This document shows positions 7,303 to 14,606 of a DNA stretch of 32,434 nucleotides, one piece after another. The stretch is from Anaerolineales bacterium. GTDB lineage: Bacteria > Chloroflexota > Anaerolineae > Anaerolineales > UBA6663. The notes beneath the pieces were generated by a model. The model did no database searches, had not been told where the DNA came from, and saw nothing but the letters and a program-made list of their open reading frames with translations. The position numbers were made by a program, and so were the translations under genes. Location: the NCBI GenBank assembly GCA_017999235.1, contig JAGOBN010000003.1, forward strand, positions 1-32,434. Direction: 5' to 3'. How positions within the stretch are numbered: position 1 is the stretch's first letter; each line of letters opens with the position of its first letter.

Positions 7303-8574
7303 ATGCGACAACTCTGGCGATGGGGGTTGATCATCGGTCTCCTGGCGGCGGGCTGCGGGCCGGCGCCCACGCTGGCCCCGCCGACGCCCGCGCGCCTCAC
7401 CCAGGCGGCCACGCTCACCGCGCCGGCGCCCAACGCTTCCGCCACCCCGGCCAGCCGCGAACTGGTGCTATGGGTGCCGCCGGAATTTGCGCCCGTTGCG
7501 GAGCAGCCCGGCGGCGTGGTCCTGGCCGCACAGCTCGACAACTATGCTCAGCTGCATCCCGGTTGGCGGGTCCGCGCGCGCGCCAAAGCGGTGACCGGCG
7601 CCGGCGGCCTGCTGGAGTCGCTCCTCAATGCCTACCACGCGGCGCCGGCCGCGCTGCCCGATTTGGTGGCGCTCTCCCGCGGAGATCTCGAAGCGGCGGC
7701 GGCGGCGGACCTCGTTTTGCCGCTGGACACTTGGGTCTCCGCCGCCGTATTTGAAGCCTACTATCCGTTTGCTCAAACGCTGGGCCGCGTGAACGGCCAG
7801 TGGGTCAGTTTGCCGTTTGCCATCGACGCGCGCTGGTTGGCGTATGCGCCGGCCGCGTATCCCGTCCCGCCGGCCCGCTGGGCGGAGGTGGTGACCGGCA
7901 CCTTAATTTTCCCCGGCGCCGAGCCGTTCGCCCTCAGCCTCCTGGCCGATTATCTGGCGGGGGGCGCCTTGACCGGGGCCGATGGCCGGCTGGCCCTTGA
8001 CGCCGGCCGGTTGGCCGCCATCTTGACGGCCTGGCAGGAGCTGGCGGCGGCCGGCGTGTTGCCCCTCTCCACGCTAGCGTATGACACCCCGGCTGCCACC
8101 TGGCAGATCTTCCGCGAGCGCCGCGCCAGCCTGGCTTTGACTTCCGCCAGTTGGTATCTGCGCGAGGCGGCGCGCGTGGCCGGGACCAGCGCGGCGCTGC
8201 CGCCGACCACCACGGGGGCGCCGTTCACGCTGGTGGAGGGCTGGGGCTGGGCGCTGGTCAACAAAGCCGGCGACCTGGCGCCGGCCGCCGAATTGCTCAC
8301 CTGGCTGGTGGAGCCTAAGCGCCAGGCCGCCTGGACCCAAGCCGCGTTCAGGCTGCCGGCCCAGCCGGCGGCTTTGGCGGCCTGGGATGACACCCCGTTT
8401 ATTCCGTTGGCGGCGGAAACGCTGACTCGGGCGCAAGCCCAGCCGGACGAGCGCGTCCTGGAAAAAGTGGGGCCATTGCTGCGGCGCGCGCTGGACGATG
8501 TGCTTAACGACCGCGCTACGCCCGCCGTCGCCGCCGCCGCCGCCGCCCAAGCCCTGGCGAACAGCCAGCCGTAA
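7303..8574 (+). CDS. Extracellular solute-binding lipoprotein (family 1-like)
   Basis: A 423-residue lipoprotein. Residues 1-18 form a signal peptide (basic MRQLWRW, hydrophobic core) ending in a lipobox LAAGC with the lipidated cysteine at residue 19. A Pro/Thr/Ala-rich linker follows. The mature part resembles sugar-type periplasmic binding proteins: ELVLWVPPEFAPVAE, a stretch reading LPDLVALSRGDLEAA, the later GWGWALVNKAG, and the WLVEPKRQAAWTQAAFRLPAQ region typical of the closing lobe. No permease or ATPase gene is beside it, so it is an orphan in this window. It may serve a distant ABC importer, perhaps for carbohydrate given the glycerate kinase and hexose mutase downstream. The ligand is unknown. 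Confidence 0.82.
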   Translation: MRQLWRWGLIIGLLAAGCGPAPTLAPPTPARLTQAATLTAPAPNASATPASRELVLWVPPEFAPVAEQPGGVVLAAQLDNYAQLHPGWRVRARAKAVTGAGGLLESLLNAYHAAPAALPDLVALSRGDLEAAAAADLVLPLDTWVSAAVFEAYYPFAQTLGRVNGQWVSLPFAIDARWLAYAPAAYPVPPARWAEVVTGTLIFPGAEPFALSLLADYLAGGALTGADGRLALDAGRLAAILTAWQELAAAGVLPLSTLAYDTPAATWQIFRERRASLALTSASWYLREAARVAGTSAALPPTTTGAPFTLVEGWGWALVNKAGDLAPAAELLTWLVEPKRQAAWTQAAFRLPAQPAALAAWDDTPFIPLAAETLTRAQAQPDERVLEKVGPLLRRALDDVLNDRATPAVAAAAAAQALANSQP

Positions 8575-8577
8575 CCG

Positions 8578-9834
8578 ATGTCCGCGCCCGGCTTTGACGA
8601 TCACGCCGCGCATCTGCTGGCCCTGCGGGCCGCCGCGTTGCAGGCCGCCGACCCGGCCGCCGCGGTGCGCGGCGCTCTAACAGGGGATGATTTTTCCCAA
8701 GCCGCCCGCGTGTTTATTGTTGGCGCCGGCAAAGCCGGCGTGGCGATGGCAACCGCGGCGGTGGAGATGGTGGGCGTGCGTTTGGCGGGCGGAGTCATGG
8801 CCGTCCCCCACCTGCCGGCCGTGAGCCTCCCCCAACTGAGTTTCGTGCGCGGGGGTCATCCCTTGCCCGACGCCGGCAGCCTGGCCGCCGGCCAGGCGAT
8901 GGCGGATCTGCTCGCGCAAACCACCCGGGAGGATGTGGTGCTGGTCCTGATCTCGGGCGGCGGCTCCGCGCTGCTGGAGGGGTTGCGGCCGGGGATCACG
9001 CTGGCGGATTTGCGCGCGACGAATGCCGCGCTGCTGCGCTCCGGCGCCACGATCCACGAATTTAACGCCGTCCGGAAATGCCTGTCCCGGCTCAAGGGCG
9101 GCGGGCTGGCGCGGCTGGCGGGGCCGGCCCGCGTCCTGGGGCTGATCATGTCCGATGTGGTGGGCAATGATCTGAGCGTCATCGCCTCCGGGCCGACCGT
9201 GACGGACACCGCGGCCGCGGAGCCGGCGGCGGATGTGCTGCGGCGCTATGCGCTGACGGCCGCGCTCCCGCCGGCCGTGGTCGCCGCGTGCCTGATGCAA
9301 CCGCCGGCCGCCCCGGCGGCGGCCAGGGTGGAGAACCGGCTGATTGCTTCCAACCGCTTGGCCGGGGAGGCCGCTGCCGCCGCCGCGCGGCGTTTGGGTC
9401 TGGCGGCCGACTACCTGGGCGATGCCTGGCAAGGCGAGGCGCGGGAGACCGGGGCGCACTTCGCGCGCCAGGTGTTGGCGGGCCGCGGCCCGCGCGCCTT
9501 AATTGCCGGCGGCGAGACCACCGTCACGGTGCGCGGCCAGGGGCGCGGCGGCCGCAATCAAGAAGCCGCCCTGGCGGCCGCCTTGGTGTTGGCGGACGCC
9601 GGCGCCACCGTCGTCTCCACGTTTGCTACGGATGGCGTGGACGGCCCCACCGACGCGGCCGGCGCCACCGCTACCGGCACAACGACGGCGCGCGCGCTCG
9701 CTCAGGGGCTTGATCCCCAAGCCTATCTGGCGGACAACAACGCTTACGCGTTTTTCGCAGCCCTGGGGGATCTAGTGCACCTCGGCCCCACCGGCACCAA
9801 TGTCAACGATTTATGGTTTGGGCTGGGATATTGA
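8578..9834 (+). CDS. Glycerate 2-kinase (MOFRL/DUF4147 family)
   Basis: A 418-residue cytoplasmic enzyme of the class that phosphorylates D-glycerate, usually giving 2-phosphoglycerate. The N-terminal domain has VFIVGAGKAGVAMATAA near residue 45, the GGHPLPDAGS motif, and LISGGGSALLEGLRPGITL. NAVRKCLSRLKGGGLARL carries the conserved lysine region. The C-terminal MOFRL domain shows ALIAGGETTV, GRGGRNQEAALAAAL and STFATDGVDGPTDAAG. Some members were once annotated as hydroxypyruvate reductases. The gene begins 3 bases after the lipoprotein stop with no clear ribosome site of its own, so it is probably translated by coupling. The product feeds glycerate into lower glycolysis. Confidence 0.93.
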   Translation: MSAPGFDDHAAHLLALRAAALQAADPAAAVRGALTGDDFSQAARVFIVGAGKAGVAMATAAVEMVGVRLAGGVMAVPHLPAVSLPQLSFVRGGHPLPDAGSLAAGQAMADLLAQTTREDVVLVLISGGGSALLEGLRPGITLADLRATNAALLRSGATIHEFNAVRKCLSRLKGGGLARLAGPARVLGLIMSDVVGNDLSVIASGPTVTDTAAAEPAADVLRRYALTAALPPAVVAACLMQPPAAPAAARVENRLIASNRLAGEAAAAAARRLGLAADYLGDAWQGEARETGAHFARQVLAGRGPRALIAGGETTVTVRGQGRGGRNQEAALAAALVLADAGATVVSTFATDGVDGPTDAAGATATGTTTARALAQGLDPQAYLADNNAYAFFAALGDLVHLGPTGTNVNDLWFGLGY

Positions 9835-9849
9835 AGCCGGCCGTTCGCG

Positions 9850-9855
9850 TATAAT
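9850..9855 (+). promoter_or_regulatory. -10 box upstream of the phosphohexomutase gene
   Basis: A perfect TATAAT lies 41 bases before the ATG at 9897, just after the glycerate kinase stop. No good -35 sits at 16-18 bases, and the roughly 35-base leader lacks a Shine-Dalgarno site. This may give the mutase its own promoter inside the operon. Confidence 0.5.
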
Positions 9856-9896
9856 TTCACCCACTTATCGCCTCCTGCTCTCTTGGTCAACTCAAC

Positions 9897-11348
9897 ATGA
9901 CAATTCAATTTGGCACCGACGGCTGGCGCGCCGTCATCGCGGAAACCTTCACGTTTGAAAATCTGCGGCTGTTAGCGCAGGGCATCGCGGACACGGTCGC
10001 CGCCCCCGATTGGGGCGGCTCAGCCGGCAACGGCGGCTTTGATCCCAAGCTGATGGTGGTTGGTTTTGATACCCGCTTTCTCTCCGACCGCTTCGCGACG
10101 GAAGTGGCGCGGGTGCTGGCCGCCAACGGGATAGCGGTCCTGCTCACCCACGCCGACGCGCCCACGCCGGCCGTCTCGTACGCCGTCCGCCACCACCACG
10201 CGGCCGGCGGGGTGATGATCACGGCCTCGCACAACGCGCCGCGCTATAACGGCGTCAAACTCAAAGCCGCCTTTGGCGGTTCAGCCCTCAATGACCAGTG
10301 CCGGCGGGTGGAGGCCTTCCTGTCCGACAATGAGTCGCGCGCGCGCGGCCCGAATTTGATGGACTATGACAAAGCGGTGGGCGCCGGCCTGATCAAGCGT
10401 TTTAATCCGATGCCGGCCTATTACGAACACCTGCGGACGCTGGTGAACTTTGACGTGATCGCGGCCAACCCGCAGCGCCTGGTGGTGGACTCGATGTATG
10501 GGTCCGGGCGCGGCGCCATCAAGGGCATCCTGGCCGGCACGGGGTGCGAGGTGTTCGAGATCCGGGGCGAGATGAACCCGGGCTTTGGCGGCATCCACCC
10601 GGAGCCGATCGCCAAGTTTCTGGGGGCGGCGGCCGGCGCCCTGGCGGCCGGGAATGGCGCGTTTGCCGTGGTCACGGACGGGGACGCGGATCGGACCGGC
10701 GCGCTGGACGGGCGCGGCCAGTTTGTGGACCCGCACAAGATCATGGCGTTGACGTTGAAGTATCTGGTGGAAAAACGCGGCGGGACCGGCGCGGCGGTGA
10801 AGACGGTCTCGACCACGCGTATGATCAACCGGCTGGCGGACAAATACGGCCTGGCCTGCTATGAGACCCCGGTGGGGTTCAACCACATCGCCGACTACAT
10901 GCTGGCGCAGGATGTGCTGATCGGCGGCGAGGAGTCGGGCGGCATCAGCATCAAGGGCCACATCCCGGAAGGGGATGGCGTGCTGTTCGGCCTGCTGATT
11001 CTGGAAATGGTGGCGGCGGCCGGCGTGCCGTTGGAAGAGATGGTGGCCGGCTTGCTGCGGGAGGTCGGGCCGGCCTACTACGCGCGCAAAGACCTGCGGC
11101 TGGCGCGGCCGGTTTCCAAAAAGGACATGGTGCGGCGGTTAAGCGAAAGCGCGCCGGCCGCGATTGGCGCGCTGAAAGTGGCCCACGTGGAGGCCCTGGA
11201 CGGCGTGAAATACATCATGGACGACGATTCGTGGCTGTTGATCCGGCCGTCCGGCACCGAACCGGTGCTGCGCGTGTACGCGGAAGCGCGGGATGAGGCG
11301 GCGGTGGCGGCGCTGCTGGGGTACGGTCAGACGGTGGCCGCCGGCTAA
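9897..11348 (+). CDS. Phosphoglucomutase/phosphomannomutase family protein
   Basis: A 483-residue alpha-D-phosphohexomutase that interconverts hexose 1- and 6-phosphates through a phosphoserine enzyme. All four family loops are visible. The catalytic serine is Ser111 in ITASHNAPRYNGVKLK, and the metal loop is DGDADRTG. The sugar-binding loop is GGEESGGISIKGHIPEGDGV, and the phosphate loop is RPSGTEPVLRVYAEA near the C-terminus. The start FGTDGWRAVIAE is typical of a clade common in Chloroflexota and cyanobacteria. The preferred sugar cannot be read from sequence alone. Its stop shares bases with that of the convergent kinase gene. It could link sugar uptake to glycogen or cell-surface sugar synthesis. 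Confidence 0.95.
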   Translation: MTIQFGTDGWRAVIAETFTFENLRLLAQGIADTVAAPDWGGSAGNGGFDPKLMVVGFDTRFLSDRFATEVARVLAANGIAVLLTHADAPTPAVSYAVRHHHAAGGVMITASHNAPRYNGVKLKAAFGGSALNDQCRRVEAFLSDNESRARGPNLMDYDKAVGAGLIKRFNPMPAYYEHLRTLVNFDVIAANPQRLVVDSMYGSGRGAIKGILAGTGCEVFEIRGEMNPGFGGIHPEPIAKFLGAAAGALAAGNGAFAVVTDGDADRTGALDGRGQFVDPHKIMALTLKYLVEKRGGTGAAVKTVSTTRMINRLADKYGLACYETPVGFNHIADYMLAQDVLIGGEESGGISIKGHIPEGDGVLFGLLILEMVAAAGVPLEEMVAGLLREVGPAYYARKDLRLARPVSKKDMVRRLSESAPAAIGALKVAHVEALDGVKYIMDDDSWLLIRPSGTEPVLRVYAEARDEAAVAALLGYGQTVAAG

Positions 11349-12463
11349 GGCGCTTCCGCCGCCGGCAGGCTGAGGGTAAAAGTGCTGCCCGCGCCCGGCG
11401 TGCTGTGGGCCGTCAACGCGCCGCCGTGCAGACGCGCCAGCTCAAACGCGATCGTCAGGCCGGCGCCAATCCCAGGCTGTTCGTAGCGCGGGCGGTCGGC
11501 CTGGTAGAACAGCTCAAAAATCTGCTCCAGTTCGCCGGGCGTGAGCCCGCGGCCGTGGTCGGCCACCTGGATCAGCACCTGGCCCGCCCGCTGGTCGGCG
11601 CTGAGCTGCACCGGGCCGGCGCCCGCCGGCGAGAACTTGACGGCGTTTTCCAGCAGCCGCCGCAGCGCGTCGCTCAGATACTCCCGGTCCAGGCGCACGG
11701 CCGGCAGGGGCGCGGCGGGCAGCCGCACTTCCAGGCGCAGGCCCTTCTCCGCCGCCGCCGGTTCGGCCTGCGCGGCCACCGTCTGCAGCAATCCGGGCAG
11801 CTCCTCTGACACGCCGGCGCGGGCCTCGAACAACTGGCGCGCCTCGCCCGAACGGATCTCCGCCAACAGAATAAAGTCTTCCACCAGCCGCTGCAGCCGC
11901 TGAGTCCCGGCCTCGATTACCTGCAGAAACTGGCTAAATTCCTCGGAGCGCGCCTCCGGCGCGTTCTCCCGCCACAGCGCCAGATAGCTGGTGATGTGCG
12001 TCAGCGGCGTTCGAAACTCGTGGTTGAGCGTGGAGAGAATGGCGTGCTTAAGCTCGGCCGTCTGGCGGCGCCGGGCGTCATCCAATTGGGCGCGGCGGGC
12101 GAGCTTGTTGCGGATGGCGATGAGCAAGTCGCTCTCGTCAAAGGGCTTAATGATGTAATCGTCAACGCCCAGCTCTTTGCCGCGATAGATGTCGGTTTGG
12201 GCGGCGCGGGCGGTGAGGAAGATAAACGGGATCTCGGCCCATTCCGGCCGCGCCCGCACCGCCTGGTAAAACTCCAGGCCGTCCATGCGCGGCATCATGA
12301 TGTCGGAGAGGATCAAATGGGGGGTGAAGGCGGGCAAGACGGCCAGCGCCTCCTGGCCGTTGCCGGCGGTGGCGACGGCGTAGTCCGCCAGCTCCAGCAC
12401 ACCGCGCACGCCCTCCAGAACAGCGCCGTCGTCTTCCACCACCAGGATGCGCGTCTGGGCCAT
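11345..12463 (-). CDS. Hybrid receiver-histidine kinase
   Basis: A 372-residue signalling protein with the receiver first. The REC domain (residues 4-120) has the acidic pocket VVEDD, the phospho-acceptor Asp54 in LSDIMMPRMDG, and the lysine in IIKPF. A short linker leads to a HisKA domain with His148 in LNHEFRTPLTHI. The ATP-binding domain follows: N box LENAVKFS, G1 box DHGRG, F box FELFYQAD, G2 box GIGAGLTIAFELARLHGG. There is no membrane segment, so it is a cytoplasmic kinase whose activity could be set by phosphorylation of its own receiver. The gene starts 11 bases after the AAA/winged-helix regulator gene, without a strong ribosome site, and is probably coupled to it. The two may form one signalling pathway. 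Confidence 0.95.
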   Translation of the reverse strand: MAQTRILVVEDDGAVLEGVRGVLELADYAVATAGNGQEALAVLPAFTPHLILSDIMMPRMDGLEFYQAVRARPEWAEIPFIFLTARAAQTDIYRGKELGVDDYIIKPFDESDLLIAIRNKLARRAQLDDARRRQTAELKHAILSTLNHEFRTPLTHITSYLALWRENAPEARSEEFSQFLQVIEAGTQRLQRLVEDFILLAEIRSGEARQLFEARAGVSEELPGLLQTVAAQAEPAAAEKGLRLEVRLPAAPLPAVRLDREYLSDALRRLLENAVKFSPAGAGPVQLSADQRAGQVLIQVADHGRGLTPGELEQIFELFYQADRPRYEQPGIGAGLTIAFELARLHGGALTAHSTPGAGSTFTLSLPAAEAP

Positions 12464-12474
12464 GCTGGCGTGGT

Positions 12475-13800
12475 TCAGGCGTCGTCGTCGCCGCGGGCTT
12501 CCGCCGGCCGGCTCACCAGTTTGTAGCCCCGGCCGCGCTGCGTGACCAGATAGCGCGGCCGGAGCGGGTCCGGCTCCACCTTGGCGCGCAGCCGGCTGAC
12601 CAGTTTTTCGATCCGGGCATCATCCACGCGATCCAGATACTGCCCGCCCCAGACGGTTTCCACGATCTGTTCTTTCGTCGTCAACCGGTCCAGGCGCTGA
12701 TACAGCAGCCGCATCAGCCGGTATTCCAGGTCGGTAAGGACGGTGACTTTGACGCCTTCCACCCACACTTCGCCGGCGTCCTCGTCCACCCGCACCCCTT
12801 GGGTCACCGCTTCGGCCGGTGCGCCCTGGTGGCGCACGTAGGCGGCGAAGATCTCGGAGAACAGGCTTCCCGCGTCGTCGAGCAGGCCGAAGATCTGCAG
12901 GCGGGCGCGGTCATGCGGGTTGAGGCCGTCCTCGGCTTCGCTGACCAGCGCGCGCAGCGCGCTCTGTTCTTCCGGGCGCAGCTGGTTCCAGATCTTCAAG
13001 CATTCGGCGCGCACGTTGGGGTCGCCGGCCAGCGTCTCCGGATGGCGCTCGGCGGCGTGCGCCAGCGCGCCCAACAAGCCAAAATGCCCGCCGGCCGCGT
13101 GCAGCACCGTGGCCTGCAGCTCCGGCCCAAGACTGGCGCCGCCCACTTCCTCCAGCACCCGCCGCGCGTCAGCGGGCGAGAGCAGGCGCAGGGGGAGGGT
13201 GTTGGCCGTGAACAATTCGGCGAATTCGTTTTCGCCGCGCAAGGCCGGGTCCGCCAGCGGCCGGACGGTGGCCGTGACGTACGTCAAGCGCTCCTGAAAC
13301 TTGTCTTTCAGGGCGCGCATATTCAGCAGGGTGCGGTCTTCCAGGGCGGCATAGACCTCGTCGAACTCATCCAGCAGCAGCACCAGGTTGCGCCCCAGCT
13401 GCGCGCTGCATTCCGAGATGGCATTGTTGAACGCCAGCGAGGCCGGGAAGACAGCGTTGGCGGTGGTGATCCGGGCGTGTTCCTCGCGCAGCTGCGTCAA
13501 CAGCGCGGCCGGCGGCTGGGGGTCTTCCTCCAGCGCCTCCACCAGCGAGCGCAGCACCACTTCAAAGAACCCGGGCGCGGTCAGCTCCACCACCCGGTTG
13601 CAGTCGATATATACCAGCACGCCGGGCCGGCCGGCCACCCGCGCGTACGCGGCCAGATGCTCGGGGGCCGGCAGCGCGCGCAGCAGCGGGCTTTTGCCCG
13701 TGTTGCTCAGGCCGTATAAGGCCACACATTCTCCGCGCGCCAGCGCGTTGACCACCAGGGCGGTTTGGGTTTGACGGACGGATTGAAATGGAAACGACAT
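12475..13800 (-). CDS. AAA-type ATPase fused to a PhoB/OmpR-like DNA-binding domain
   Basis: A 441-residue predicted regulator. The N-terminal two thirds is a P-loop domain: Walker A GLSNTGKS at residues 30-37, Walker B LVLLLDEFDEV with Asp144-Glu145, a sensor-like TATVRPLAD region, and a helical lid. This resembles the AAA_16/Orc-like ATPases found in signalling proteins. The last 100 residues form a winged helix of the OmpR/PhoB type (EVWVEGVKVTVLTDLEYRLMRLLYQR, then DRVDDARIEKLVSRLRAKVE and LVTQRGRGYKL). The DNA-binding wing is at the C-terminus, as in PhoB, but a nucleotide switch replaces the receiver. The ATG at 13800 begins the conserved part; the longer frame starts within the previous terminator. 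ATP or a ligand could control DNA binding, together with the kinase downstream. Confidence 0.88.
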   Translation of the reverse strand: MSFPFQSVRQTQTALVVNALARGECVALYGLSNTGKSPLLRALPAPEHLAAYARVAGRPGVLVYIDCNRVVELTAPGFFEVVLRSLVEALEEDPQPPAALLTQLREEHARITTANAVFPASLAFNNAISECSAQLGRNLVLLLDEFDEVYAALEDRTLLNMRALKDKFQERLTYVTATVRPLADPALRGENEFAELFTANTLPLRLLSPADARRVLEEVGGASLGPELQATVLHAAGGHFGLLGALAHAAERHPETLAGDPNVRAECLKIWNQLRPEEQSALRALVSEAEDGLNPHDRARLQIFGLLDDAGSLFSEIFAAYVRHQGAPAEAVTQGVRVDEDAGEVWVEGVKVTVLTDLEYRLMRLLYQRLDRLTTKEQIVETVWGGQYLDRVDDARIEKLVSRLRAKVEPDPLRPRYLVTQRGRGYKLVSRPAEARGDDDA

Positions 13801-13831
13801 AGAGGTGCAGCCGGTGAGTTGGGAAGCGCTC

Positions 13832-13860
13832 ATTATCCAACAATCAGCGCAAAAGAAAAA
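13832..13860 (-). promoter_or_regulatory. Candidate promoter of the ATPase-regulator gene
   Basis: On the minus strand GATAAT (13837-13832) lies about 32 bases before the ATG at 13800. The -35 region coincides with the T-run of the preceding terminator (TTTTCT, spacing 16). The -10 is good and the -35 is poor. Confidence 0.45.
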
Positions 13861-13884
13861 GGCCAGCGGCGACAACCGCTGGCC
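13851..13884 (-). terminator. Intrinsic terminator of the eight-gene envelope operon
   Basis: On the minus strand GGCCAGCGG (13884-13876) pairs perfectly with CCGCTGGCC (13869-13861) around a 6-base loop, followed by TTTTTCTTTT. It starts 20 bases after the stop codon of the last gene (13905) and is the strongest terminator in the window. Confidence 0.92.
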
Positions 13885-13904
13885 TGGGAATAAACCGGGC
13901 GCGG

Positions 13905-14555
13905 TTAGCGCAGGCTGTGGCGCAGCCGGCGCGCGATGACCACCACCGCCACCAGGCCCAACGCCAGCGCAATCAGGGCCGGCACGCCCAAGTCGTCGGC
14001 GAAGCCCGTGTTGGAGAGCTCGCGCGGCGGGGTGGCCGTGGCGGTGGCCGGCGTGCGGGTGAGCGCGCCCACCAGCGGGGTGGCCGTGATCGCGGCCGTC
14101 CCGCCCAGACGGGTGGGGGTGGCGCTGGCCGCGGCGGGTTGATCCGGGGTGCCGGGTGTGCCCGGCGTGGTCGGCACCGTGCTGGTCGGCGGCACCGCCG
14201 TATCCGTGGGTGGCAGCGGCGTATTAGTCGGCGGCAGCGGCGTATTCGTGGGCGGCAGCGGCGTGTCGCTGGGGAACGGCGTCTCACTGGGCAGGGGCGT
14301 ATCGGTGGGGCGCGCTTCCGCCGTCAACTGCGCGGCGTTGGTGGCCGCGATGGCGGCGTTTTCTAGATTACGGGCGGCCACCTGCGTCTGATTGGCCGCC
14401 ATTTGGCCGGGCCGCACGAAGAAAATAAAGCCCACGATGGCCAAAAAGCCGATAAGGAACAATCCCCCGAGCACGCCGGCGACAATAATGAAGGTCCGAT
14501 TGGGCGCCGTTTCTTCAGCCGGGCCATCATCCAACATGGGGTCTTCAGTTGACAT
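13905..14555 (-). CDS. Membrane-anchored Thr/Pro-rich protein with LSNTG sortase-like tail
   Basis: A 216-residue protein with no recognised enzymatic domain. A short acidic N-terminus precedes a membrane helix at about residues 23-47 (FIIVAGVLGGLFLIGFLAIV). Residues 50-82 could be helical (NQTQVAARNLENAAIAATNAA). A Thr/Pro-rich stalk follows with seven-residue repeats of the form TNTPLPP, typical of exposed, flexible spacers. The C-terminus has ELSNTG, a hydrophobic helix and a basic end (RRLRHSLR), the layout of a sortase sorting signal, although LSNTG is not the classic LPXTG. A strong AAGGAGAG site lies about 6 bases before the ATG. It is the last gene of the operon. Whether a sortase acts on it, or the tail simply forms a second anchor, is open. 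Confidence 0.85.
   Translation of the reverse strand: MSTEDPMLDDGPAEETAPNRTFIIVAGVLGGLFLIGFLAIVGFIFFVRPGQMAANQTQVAARNLENAAIAATNAAQLTAEARPTDTPLPSETPFPSDTPLPPTNTPLPPTNTPLPPTDTAVPPTSTVPTTPGTPGTPDQPAAASATPTRLGGTAAITATPLVGALTRTPATATATPPRELSNTGFADDLGVPALIALALGLVAVVVIARRLRHSLR
14191..14274. repeat. 21-bp tandem repeat coding for PLPPTNT units
   Basis: Four consecutive 21-base units start at 14191, 14212, 14233 and 14254; the last three share GGCAGCGGCGT. Two shorter 18-base units follow to about 14310. The repeat lies in the stalk of the LSNTG protein and keeps the reading frame, so changes in copy number would lengthen or shorten the stalk. Confidence 0.85.
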
Positions 14556-14606
14556 GTAGCTCTCTCCTTGAGGCTCGCGGCCAATTGGGCGGCCCAGCCG
14601 ATTAGA

